64,000 nt of DNA, from contig CAJUHX010000006.1 of the NCBI GenBank assembly GCA_910586455.1, positions 9,455-73,454 on the forward strand, in the 5' to 3' direction. Shown in pieces: positions 35,701-42,704 of the stretch. Numbering within the stretch: position 1 is the first letter of the stretch; every line of letters begins with the position of its first letter. The position numbers were made by a program, and so were the translations under genes. The DNA comes from an uncultured Muribaculaceae bacterium (GTDB lineage: Bacteria; Bacteroidota; Bacteroidia; Bacteroidales; Muribaculaceae). The notes below the pieces were generated by a model. It worked only from the letters and a program-made list of their open reading frames with translations. It made no database searches and was not told where the DNA came from.

Positions 35701-37333
35701 ACCGGTCGGAATCGTTGGGGCTGCCGTAGGTGGCGGCGTAAGGCGGCGTGATTGCTCCGATACCGGTGCTGACCGTCGATGCTTCCGATTCATTGCCGGC
35801 ATATACGGCCTTGACCTCGTAGTTGAGTTTCAGGTAAGAGTCCGGAATCTCCACGGTTTCATCGAACCAGGTGTCGGTGATACCTTCGCCGACGGTCACA
35901 CCGTTGCGGATTACGGTATATGTAATGGCCTTCGGGTCGACGTAGGCTCCGTCGGCGGACTCTGTTACGGCGTTCCAGTACAGACCAATATCACCGCCGC
36001 CGAAGTTATTGATGCCAAGGTATTCCGGAGCCTTGGGCACGCCGTAGCCGTTGATTACGGTAATGCGTGTGGCCGGGCTGCGGCCAACCTCATTGCCGGC
36101 ATATACGGCGATGCTGTGTGCGCCTTTGCTTTCAAGGGTGTATGTGCCGCTGACTGTGGCTCCGCAGGCTGCGGTACCCGAGGCGGCCTCGGTGCCGTCG
36201 ACAAGCATCAGCCAGCTCAGTTCGCCGCTGAGTTCCGAGCCGTCAAATGCAGTCACCGGCATGGTTATGGTGTAGTTCATTTCCATGCCGCCGTCGGGGG
36301 CGTCGGCTATGACCTGCGGTGCAGCCGGCGCCTTGTCGTCGGTTTCAGGCTTGATAACTTCGAGAGCGGTTACCTGGTCGTTGTCGGCAAACTCCAGTAT
36401 CAGAGTGGCGCCGCCTGTAGCGGGGTCGATTGCCCATAGAGAGGTGTTGCCGGCCTGAGGGGCATAGCTGAAGATGAAGTTGCCAGATTTGTCGTCGAAC
36501 GTTGCCGAAGTACCATAGTATGGCCTTAGGCCGGTGTCGCCTATTTTGGTAAACTCGCCGGTGAGCTTGTTGACCTTTACAAAGCTGCCGTCGGTGAGCA
36601 GACCGTAATATTGACCCGACTCGTCGCAGGCTACGCCGAACATGTGTTCGTCTTCGTCGAGAGTCCTGATGGCGTGGCTGCAGCCGTTGGGATAGTCGGC
36701 CTTGGCCCAAGTCAGTTTTTCATAATTATCGTCGTAATAGCAGCCGTACACATCGCCTGTGGTAGGGTCGGAGGCATTGTCGGTGCCGAGGATACTGAAT
36801 TCACAATCAATATACTCTTCCTCCTGCCACGACTCGGTATTGTATACATACAGCTCGGGAATTACGAATCCCATACCGTAGTCGAATATGCTGCCCATGT
36901 AGTAGAGTCCGTTTCCGTCGTCCCAGGCTGCGTACTCTGCAATTATCTGTGCGCCGGGTATCTGCTCGAATACGCCGTTGGCCGATACCGGCACATAATA
37001 AAGTCCGGGGAAATACATAAAGCTATAGGTCGATACCACAGAGCCGCGCAGTTTCAGGTCGGAGCCAATATCCGATGCCTTGGCCGACATGGCGGCGGTG
37101 CGGGCCTGCGCTGTAGTTTTCTTCTGTACAAGAGTCGGTACATGGCTGATACCCTGAACAATAGTCTGCGCCTTATGTTTGCGCGTGGGCACCAGTTGCC
37201 GTTCGGGCTTGGCCTTGGCCAGTGCCTTGGCGTCGGGCAGGTGACCGTGCCGAAGAGCGCCGGCAGGGTTCGCCGCCGATGCCATTGAGCTGATAAGCAG
37301 GGCGGAAAGAACCAAAGGAATCACTTTTTTCAT
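32765..37333 (-). CDS. giant secreted fibronectin-type multidomain protein with T9SS sorting domain
   Basis: This is a 1522-residue protein with a signal peptide (first 21 residues). Residues about 90-330 look like a beta-propeller built on repeats such as DPTTGDVYGCYYD and DPATGGATL. They are followed by alternating fibronectin-III-like domains and two or three 'choice-of-anchor J' jelly-roll domains (DDWLISPAFALEAGKTYELS near 590; DDWAISPPLSGEAQTL near 1310), a CARDB-like part (VAGLTAPARVEAAKEFTLTA) near 1090, and a C-terminal T9SS sorting domain (RLYAVDGRELYRGE). It should be exported and anchored or released at the surface, with adhesin or glycan-binding roles possible. It is paralogous to the protein at 60990. 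Confidence 0.88.
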   Translation of the reverse strand: MKKVIPLVLSALLISSMASAANPAGALRHGHLPDAKALAKAKPERQLVPTRKHKAQTIVQGISHVPTLVQKKTTAQARTAAMSAKASDIGSDLKLRGSVVSTYSFMYFPGLYYVPVSANGVFEQIPGAQIIAEYAAWDDGNGLYYMGSIFDYGMGFVIPELYVYNTESWQEEEYIDCEFSILGTDNASDPTTGDVYGCYYDDNYEKLTWAKADYPNGCSHAIRTLDEDEHMFGVACDESGQYYGLLTDGSFVKVNKLTGEFTKIGDTGLRPYYGTSATFDDKSGNFIFSYAPQAGNTSLWAIDPATGGATLILEFADNDQVTALEVIKPETDDKAPAAPQVIADAPDGGMEMNYTITMPVTAFDGSELSGELSWLMLVDGTEAASGTAACGATVSGTYTLESKGAHSIAVYAGNEVGRSPATRITVINGYGVPKAPEYLGINNFGGGDIGLYWNAVTESADGAYVDPKAITYTVIRNGVTVGEGITDTWFDETVEIPDSYLKLNYEVKAVYAGNESEASTVSTGIGAITPPYAATYGSPNDSDRYTVINVNKDSGIWWFSPYYGSYIYDYSSEVADDWLISPAFALEAGKTYELSYSISGNSAMYTERYAVAMGTAPAASAMVTQLLPPTEICGERTDAQIITLTIEPKSSGNYYFGWHAMSDASMFQIHLKDIKLSAPMTATSPSEATEIVLTPDAEGHLTLQGSFKAPATDISGNPLAAVGKISVTRGDKTEVVAEFTAATPGATLQFTDNDIPQRGNYTYYVNCSDSDGNAGREASASIYVGPAVPANVPTVYMVEGSTPGTVVLSWKAPATDINGIDINPANLSYMIYVAGEYGTAIPVLDEPTTELQAEFTVCAPTEKAFATFYIEALNLGLESKGMTRSPMIPVGKPDALPFRHSFNSSDRTEHLLGYEVPEGSWATVTVSNMAESGVPAVDGDDAFLKLNNSTQYSLVNFFTGKIAMGSAASPAVSFYHYKWSDSDTNSFDVMVFDSEGNGAILGSCDHATDGNVGWNFAQFPIEGFTGKEVYIYIAANFKSHEDQLFDVLTIADRHDIDLVAAGLTAPARVEAAKEFTLTASVANSGLQSVGDYSVDLLLNGTVITTEKGTELAPGAQTAVTFRHTLSPLVDGTLEFTARVNVAGDGNESDNLSQPAAPQLVVSKFPAVTDLAASRSTSGVELSWSTPSTDGFDVKETEDFEDATAWTEEVEGWTMIDRDGQQIGTLDGAGLPDAVAMRTSHSFFVFDNESDDILFYNPDLAFLCGANSGSKSLVAMYILNPMVNQDDWAISPPLSGEAQTLSFYARSFHPEYPDHMEVLYSEKNSTDPDDFTSLCPDGAFEVPQLVDAIGNAAYKYYEFELPEGACRFALRAINPGGDGFMLMIDDVKFRQANATLAVDSYDVYRDGAKANSSPVTETSYLDVPADEQPHSYNVVVNYNRGLSPASNTVSVEALSVGNTIADSAQVSVQQREIVVSGAAGEPVRLYAVDGRELYRGEADCRIGALPGSYVITVGSRSLKVVVK

Positions 37334-37387
37334 AAGCAGATTTTTGGGCTATTGGATAAATGATACAAGTTTTATGCAGTCTTTTTG

Positions 37388-37418
37388 CAAAGATACACAA
37401 AAAAACTGTCTGCCCAAT
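37388..37418 (-). promoter_or_regulatory. promoter for the giant T9SS protein
   Basis: TATCTTTG (37388-37395, minus) and ATTG (37415-37418) are separated by 19 bp. The leader is about 50 nt. Confidence 0.65.
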
Positions 37419-37457
37419 CAAAAAGTGAATAAAAATGCCTGAGATTTGAGGATTGTG

Positions 37458-38225
37458 TCAGTGGCGTGGCCTGAAGCGAGCCAGACCATAGAGGTAGCGG
37501 CGGAAACCGGGATGATAGCTCAGGAGCCGGTCGAACCACCAAATTCTTGCCGAAATAAATTTAACAGCAACGCCCACATACACCATGGCGAACAGTGTGC
37601 CGGGGCCTACTACCTGCCACAGCCATCGTCCAAAAAACACAAAGCCGAGTATTATGGCTATACAAACCAACGATATGTCTACTATAATCTTGGCTTTTGC
37701 AAACGGCATGGATGTTACACGGCTCAGTGCCACCGGAAAGCCTTCTCCAGGCATTGTCACGGAGCCGCAGCGGACCTCTATGGCTATGCCGAATGCCAGC
37801 ACCGTGCAGCCTGCAAGCTGCGCCAGGGTTCGAGCAGGCAGCGAGGTGCAGTCGAGCGCCTCGGTCAGCGCCATGTTGACATCAAGCAGGAAGCCGAAGA
37901 AAAAGCCTATAAGCAGCTGGAAAAGCTGTACCGGCTCGAAACGCCGGCGAAGTACAAGCATCTGGCCGCCCACGAGCAGAAAGTTCATTATATAGGTATA
38001 TTCGCCTATGGTGAGGGCGGGCACCATGCCGTCGGTTCCGGCAAGTGACATCACAAACGGTATGGTGGAAATTACGCTGCTGCCAAGTGCCGAACGTACG
38101 CTTAAGGCAACACCGAAGGTCATTATAAACAATGAAATCAGCAGCCATAGATGTTGCCACACAAACGATATTACTTTATCTTTGCCTGAGATGGAATTTA
38201 AAATTACAGAATCGGTTTTCTTCAT
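37458..38225 (-). CDS. YitT/YczE-like integral membrane protein (DUF6198-like)
   Basis: This is a 255-residue protein with about five to six membrane helices (LWLLISLFIMTFGVALSV; LLIGFFFGFLLDVNMA; GCTVLAFGIAIEV; IIVDISLVCIAIILGFVFF; GTLFAMVYVGVAVKF). The helix with VRCGSVTMPGEGFPVALSR is like the conserved glycine-rich loop of the YczE/YyaS/YitT families. The function is unknown. It follows the DUF3298 lipoprotein gene by 14 bp and is probably cotranscribed with it. Confidence 0.78.
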   Translation of the reverse strand: MKKTDSVILNSISGKDKVISFVWQHLWLLISLFIMTFGVALSVRSALGSSVISTIPFVMSLAGTDGMVPALTIGEYTYIMNFLLVGGQMLVLRRRFEPVQLFQLLIGFFFGFLLDVNMALTEALDCTSLPARTLAQLAGCTVLAFGIAIEVRCGSVTMPGEGFPVALSRVTSMPFAKAKIIVDISLVCIAIILGFVFFGRWLWQVVGPGTLFAMVYVGVAVKFISARIWWFDRLLSYHPGFRRYLYGLARFRPRH

Positions 38226-38239
38226 TCACAAATCATTTG

Positions 38240-39091
38240 TCAGTTCAGGTCGTCGAGCGCAAAGTACTTCATGGCCTCCGGTGTGAGGTAGTCGGCCAGC
38301 TCGGCGGGGAAGAAATTTATGCTGATAAGTCCTTGGGCGTACGATGCCACTTCGTAAGGCTGGTACACGAATACAATCTCGCCTTCGGGGTTGATATAGA
38401 AGTTGTCGTGTTCGGGCAGCGAGTCAATCTGAGTAGGTCCGATAACCTGGGTCATTTCTGCGGCGCGTCGGGCAATCAGCTGAGCCAGTTCGGCTCGTTT
38501 TTCGGGGGCGAACATAAAGCTGCCGTTTATAAGGCGACCTGCCGCTATATCGTAGTTCAGATAGTTGCGGGTGGTAATGCCGTGAGCCGCGCCGGGCGAG
38601 TACGATGAGTTCGCCACCTCGTAGACCATCAGCGAGGGGTTGTAGTTTACCACCGAACCGGATATGAGTTCATATCCGTCGGCACTGAAAATATCAACAG
38701 GAGCCACCTGAAGTGTCGGATATGAGAATTGCCGAGCATCGTTGCATACATAGTCGGTGATAATGCTGTCGATACTGCATCCGATAGTGTCGAAAGCCAG
38801 ACGTATGATGCTGTCGTACAACATATCCAGACCCTTGTCGCCAATTCTGGCCGGCAATACGAGCGAAATCGAATCGGTGTACACAAGGTCGCTCTCACGG
38901 AAGTAATCATCGGCCGAGCCGGTGAGCTCGTTGCTTACCTGATATTCTATGGCATCGAAACAAATAGATTCGGACCGCATCGCGGGCGAATCGTCGGCGG
39001 AGTCGGTTCGGGCCTGTCTGCCACAGGCCGGAAGTAAGGCGGCAGTCGCGAGGGCTGTCAGCAGAAAAAGCGGACTTTTCATTTTTGACAT
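38240..39091 (-). CDS. DUF3298/RsiV-like lipoprotein
   Basis: The start at 39091 (MSKMKSPLFLLTALATAALL) is chosen because the longer frame from 39118 begins inside the promoter; ATG 39082 is equally possible. A lipobox (LPAC) precedes a roughly 260-residue periplasmic part with a DUF4163-like N half and a DUF3298 C half (LNYDIAAGRLINGSFMFAPE; IVFVYQPYEVASYAQGL). Such domains occur in anti-sigma factor RsiV and in PdaC; lysozyme or sugar binding is known for some. The role here is unknown. Confidence 0.82.
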   Translation of the reverse strand: MSKMKSPLFLLTALATAALLPACGRQARTDSADDSPAMRSESICFDAIEYQVSNELTGSADDYFRESDLVYTDSISLVLPARIGDKGLDMLYDSIIRLAFDTIGCSIDSIITDYVCNDARQFSYPTLQVAPVDIFSADGYELISGSVVNYNPSLMVYEVANSSYSPGAAHGITTRNYLNYDIAAGRLINGSFMFAPEKRAELAQLIARRAAEMTQVIGPTQIDSLPEHDNFYINPEGEIVFVYQPYEVASYAQGLISINFFPAELADYLTPEAMKYFALDDLN

Positions 39092-39106
39092 TTGAATTTT
39101 GAGTTG

Positions 39107-39138
39107 CAAAGTTAGCAAGTACTTCCGAGCTGTGCAAA
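39107..39138 (-). promoter_or_regulatory. consensus promoter of the DUF3298 operon
   Basis: TAACTTTG (39107-39114, minus) and TTTG (39135-39138) are separated by exactly 20 bp. Because the transcript must start below about 39104, translation cannot begin at the upstream ATG 39118. Confidence 0.8.
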
Positions 39139-39225
39139 TAAAACACAGGTACGCATGCCAAGGGCCAAAAAACGAGTGAAAAATATTTATTAACGAATTA
39201 TTTCATTATTTCAAAAATATATTTG

Positions 39226-39233
39226 TATATTTG
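39226..39233 (+). promoter_or_regulatory. -7 element of the carboxyltransferase gene
   Basis: TATATTTG lies 64 bp before the start codon. TTTC, at a spacing of about 21 bp, is a weak -33. Confidence 0.5.
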
Positions 39234-39297
39234 CAAGCGATTCTCTCTGCAGAGTCCAAGCTAACAAAGAACATCCCCAACCCTAATTCATTAATTG

Positions 39298-41178
39298 ATG
39301 GAACAGCGTAAACTTAAAATTCGAGACTTAACACTTCGCGACGGTCAGCAATCACTGTTCGCCACCCGCCTGAGTCAGGCAGAAATCGATAAATTGTTGC
39401 CCTACTACAAAAACGCGGGCTTTTATATCATGGAAGTCTGGGGCGGTGCCGTTCCCGACTCCGTGATGCGTTACCTCGACGAATCGCCCTGGAATCGTCT
39501 GCGCAGCGTATCGAAGGAAATGAAAGGCATTTCGCTGCTGTCTGCCCTTTCGCGCGGTCGTAACCTTTTTGGCTATGTGCCTTATCCCGACAGCGTGCTC
39601 GAGGGTTTCTACAAAGAGGCTATCGCCAACGGCCTCAACGTAATGCGTATATTCGACGCCCTCAACGATATCGACAATGTAAAAGAGTCGATCCGCCTTA
39701 TCAACCAGCTTGGCGGTATTGCCGACGGTGCCGTATGCTACACCGTTGACCCCAAACCCGAGGCTCCGGTTGAAAAATCCGGTTTCTTCGGTCGACTCTT
39801 CGGCAAAAAGGCAGCCGAACCCGAAAAAATATTCACCGACGAATACTTTGTGGCCAAGGCCAAGGAAATGGAACGCCTCGGTGCAAAGATAATCACCCTC
39901 AAGGATATGGCCGGTCTGGTAAATCCTTCGCGTGCGGCTTCGATTATCTCCAAACTCAAAGCCAACCTGAGTGTACCCGTCGACTTCCACACCCACTGTA
40001 CTCCCGGCTACGGTCTGGCATCGAGCGTAATGGCCATCCTCAACGGCGTGGACATCCTCGACACCAACATCTGGTGGTTCGGCGGCGGCAGTGCTGCTCC
40101 GGCCATTGAGCTGGTTTATCTCTTTACACAGAAACTGGGAGTGGAACTCGAGTGCGACATGAAGGCCGTAGGCGAAATCCGCGACCGTCTGCTCGCAGCC
40201 CGCGAATCGCTCAAGGACTTCGACCTCTCGCCCAAACCCAAACCCTTCGACCCCCTCAAGGACAAGCTGCCCGCCGAAGTGGAAGCACAGCTCGACCGCG
40301 CCGTGGCTGCCGCCAAGGCCAACGACGAAGCCACTCTGCTCGAAGCCTGCCACGCTATCGAAGCTTACTTCGGTTTCCCCAAGCCCAACCAGCTGGTAAA
40401 AGACGCAGAAGTGCCCGGCGGTATGTACTCCAACATGGTGGCTCAGCTGAAAGCCCTCAAGGCCGAGGATCTGCTCGACGACGCCATGCGCCTGATTCCT
40501 ATGGTACGCCGCGACGCCGGTCTGGTACCTCTGGTGACCCCCACCAGCCAGATTGTAGGCTCGCAGGCTGTGAGTGTGGCTCTCGACCGCCGCAAAGGCA
40601 ACCCCGACTATACCACCAAGTCGAACCAGTTCATATCGCTGGTAAAGGGTGAATACGGCCACACTCCGGTGCCCGTTGACCCCGCTTTCCGCGAAAAAAT
40701 CACCGGCAGCCCCGTGGAGAAACCCTACGACGTATCAAGCTACAAGAAACCCGAGAACCCCGTGCTTGAAGACCTGGGCGGTGCAAAACTTGCCGCCAAT
40801 CAGGAAGAATACCTGCTGCTGGAACTTCTGCCCACAGTGGCCAACGGCTTCCTGCGTCGCCGTCGCACCGAAGAATTCGAGGCTAAGAAAGCTGCCGAAC
40901 AGGCTGCTAACCCTGTGGCTGAGGTAAAAGAAGAAGTAGTAGCTGAAGAACCCGTCACCGGTCCGACTCTGTGCGCTCCCATGGGTGGCCGCATAATAGA
41001 GATACGCGTGAAGCCCGGCCAGGCAGTAAAGAAAGGCCAGGTAATAATGGTATACGAGGCCATGAAGATGGAAAACGACGTGGTGGCCGACCGCGACATG
41101 ACCGTGAAACGTATATTCGTCAAACCCGACGAAGTAGTGGGCACCGATGCCCTGCTCGTGGAGTTTGTCGACTTATAA
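39298..41178 (+). CDS. biotin-dependent carboxyltransferase (pyruvate carboxylase subunit B / oxaloacetate decarboxylase alpha)
   Basis: The ATG at 39298 is preferred over an in-frame TTG at 39295. The 626-residue protein has an HMGL-like TIM barrel (RDLTLRDGQQSLFATRLSQ at the start; metal His in VDFHTHCTPGYG near 230), a conserved carboxylase (PYC_OADA) domain from about 290, an Ala/Glu-rich linker, and a biotinyl domain with the lysine in YEAMKMENDV near residue 590. It moves CO2 between biotin and pyruvate/oxaloacetate. No decarboxylase beta or gamma subunit or biotin carboxylase is adjacent, so direction and complex are unresolved. Confidence 0.92.
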   Translation: MEQRKLKIRDLTLRDGQQSLFATRLSQAEIDKLLPYYKNAGFYIMEVWGGAVPDSVMRYLDESPWNRLRSVSKEMKGISLLSALSRGRNLFGYVPYPDSVLEGFYKEAIANGLNVMRIFDALNDIDNVKESIRLINQLGGIADGAVCYTVDPKPEAPVEKSGFFGRLFGKKAAEPEKIFTDEYFVAKAKEMERLGAKIITLKDMAGLVNPSRAASIISKLKANLSVPVDFHTHCTPGYGLASSVMAILNGVDILDTNIWWFGGGSAAPAIELVYLFTQKLGVELECDMKAVGEIRDRLLAARESLKDFDLSPKPKPFDPLKDKLPAEVEAQLDRAVAAAKANDEATLLEACHAIEAYFGFPKPNQLVKDAEVPGGMYSNMVAQLKALKAEDLLDDAMRLIPMVRRDAGLVPLVTPTSQIVGSQAVSVALDRRKGNPDYTTKSNQFISLVKGEYGHTPVPVDPAFREKITGSPVEKPYDVSSYKKPENPVLEDLGGAKLAANQEEYLLLELLPTVANGFLRRRRTEEFEAKKAAEQAANPVAEVKEEVVAEEPVTGPTLCAPMGGRIIEIRVKPGQAVKKGQVIMVYEAMKMENDVVADRDMTVKRIFVKPDEVVGTDALLVEFVDL

Positions 41179-41188
41179 ACCTGTACTG

Positions 41189-41230
41189 ATGACTCACGCA
41201 TGGCCGAATTGCCGGCCATGCGTGAGTCAT
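41189..41230 (+). terminator. 17-bp stem hairpin after carboxyltransferase
   Basis: ATGACTCACGCATGGCC (41189-41205) and its exact inverse (41214-41230) enclose an 8-nt loop. The following TGCTATTCT is only weakly T-rich, so this may be a partly effective terminator. It rules out translation starts at 41200 and 41218 for the next gene. Confidence 0.65.
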
Positions 41231-41244
41231 TGCTATTCTACTGC

Positions 41245-42096
41245 ATGTCACGAGCCATACTACAGTTACTGAGGCCCGGCAGCTGGTTCAAGAATGTATT
41301 TGTGCTGGCGCCGGCTTTTTTTGCCGGCGAGCTGCTTGATGCCGCAGTGCCGGCGAGATCGCTGCTTGCGGCCCTGGCATTCTGTCTGCTTTCGTCGGCG
41401 GTATATTGCATGAACGATATACGCGACGCCGAGGCCGACCGCCGGCACCCCTACAAAAAACTGCGCCCCATAGCCTCGGGGCAGGTCAGCAAGGGCATGG
41501 CCGCTGTGGTGGCCGTGCTGCTTTTGCTGCTGTCGCTGTCGTTGGCGGCGGTCATAGGCCGGCCGGCGCTTGTATGGGTGCTGTTGGCCTATCTGTGCAT
41601 CAACATCATGTACAGTCTGTGGCTTAAGCGCAAGCCGCTGATTGATATATCGATAGTGGCCATCGGCTTTGTGCTGCGAATCTTTGCCGGCAGTATCGCC
41701 GCGGGCTGTACGGCCTCGGCCTGGATAGTGATGGTTACCTTTCTGCTGTCGCTCTTTCTGGTTATGGGCAAGCGCCGCGAGGACGCCGCCTATGCCTCGG
41801 GCGGCATATACACTCCGCGCTTTATCGATGCCTCGATGGTGGCTCTCGGGGCCTGTACCATAGTTGTCTATATTATATACACCGTGTTGCCTTCGCCGTC
41901 GAAGACTATCACATCCGACTATTTTTACATCACGGCCATACCCGTGACCATAGGCATATTGCGCTATATGCAGATATGCCTGGTCGACAATCGCGGCGGA
42001 CGTCACAGCGCCATACTGTTCCGCGACAGTGTAATCCTGTGGTGCATACTGATTTATATTGCAATATTCGTAACATTATGGCTCGCAGGCAGGTAA
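41245..42096 (+). CDS. UbiA family prenyltransferase, decaprenyl-phosphate phosphoribosyltransferase-like
   Basis: The start at 41245 (MSRAILQLLRPGSWFKNVFV) follows the terminator; longer frames begin inside its stem. The 283-residue protein has about eight to nine helices and the Asp-rich motif NDIRDAEADRRHPYKKLRPI near residue 57. In UbiA enzymes this binds Mg-diphosphate. The NDxRDxEADRxHPxKxxRPIA form is that of actinobacterial DPPR synthase (Rv3806c), which transfers phosphoribose from PRPP to decaprenyl phosphate. The next genes, a HAD phosphatase and a membrane glycosyltransferase-like protein, overlap it and fit such a route. Confidence 0.85.
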   Translation: MSRAILQLLRPGSWFKNVFVLAPAFFAGELLDAAVPARSLLAALAFCLLSSAVYCMNDIRDAEADRRHPYKKLRPIASGQVSKGMAAVVAVLLLLLSLSLAAVIGRPALVWVLLAYLCINIMYSLWLKRKPLIDISIVAIGFVLRIFAGSIAAGCTASAWIVMVTFLLSLFLVMGKRREDAAYASGGIYTPRFIDASMVALGACTIVVYIIYTVLPSPSKTITSDYFYITAIPVTIGILRYMQICLVDNRGGRHSAILFRDSVILWCILIYIAIFVTLWLAGR

Positions 42097-42704
42097 GTGT
42101 GTTCGACTTCGACGGCACTATTATCCGTGGTGACAGTTTCTTCCACTTCCTTTACCACATTTCGGGCCGTAAGCCAGTGGCTTTTGCCCTGCGGCTGTCG
42201 CCGTTCGTGTTCCGGCTTGCACTCGCCGCCGTCGGCCTGGGCGACAAAAGCAAGCTGAAAGAAAAGATAATGGTGCGCTTCCTGCGTCCCCTGCCGGGCC
42301 GGGAGTTTAGCCGCCTCTGCTACAGTTTTGTGGCCGAAATCGACAAAATGCTCCTGCCACGGGTTATGGAACTGCTGCGGCAGGCCGACGAGGCCATAAT
42401 AGTCAGTGCCTCGCTGCGCCTGATGATTGAGCCCTGGGCCGTAAGATACGGCGTAAAGGCAGTCATAGCCACCGAACTGGCCTATGACCTGCAGGGCAGG
42501 GTGTGCGGCTTTGCGGGTCCCAACTGCAAGGGCCGGGAGAAGGTCAGGAGTCTGCGGCAGTATATCGCGCAGTATATGCCGGAATCGGACTGTGAGCTGA
42601 GCGGCTACGGCAACCTGCCCGATGATATACCGCTGCTCGAATTCTGTGACAAAGCTTATATTGTCAGCCGAAAATCAGGAAAATATGAAATTACAGCATA
42701 CTGA
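42078..42704 (+). CDS. HAD-superfamily (subfamily IB) phosphatase
   Basis: The start at 42078 (MARRQVSVFDFDGTIIRGDS) is chosen because the catalytic DFDGT motif then lies at residues 9-13 as in the family. The 208-residue protein has motif II in AIIVSASLRLMIEPWA near 105 and motif III/IV in GYGNLPDDIPLL near 177. It belongs to the PSPase-like HAD-IB group. It overlaps the UbiA gene by 19 bp and the next by 20 bp. I infer, without proof, that it removes the 5-phosphate of a prenyl-phospho-ribose intermediate. Confidence 0.88.
   Translation: MARRQVSVFDFDGTIIRGDSFFHFLYHISGRKPVAFALRLSPFVFRLALAAVGLGDKSKLKEKIMVRFLRPLPGREFSRLCYSFVAEIDKMLLPRVMELLRQADEAIIVSASLRLMIEPWAVRYGVKAVIATELAYDLQGRVCGFAGPNCKGREKVRSLRQYIAQYMPESDCELSGYGNLPDDIPLLEFCDKAYIVSRKSGKYEITAY

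Noticed and set aside
39352..40662. 436-codon minus-strand frame
   Set aside because: It is a shadow of the biotin-dependent carboxyltransferase gene.
41200..41244. Upstream start codons for the UbiA-family gene
   Set aside because: They lie within the stem of the preceding terminator; the Met at 41245 gives a normal family N-terminus.
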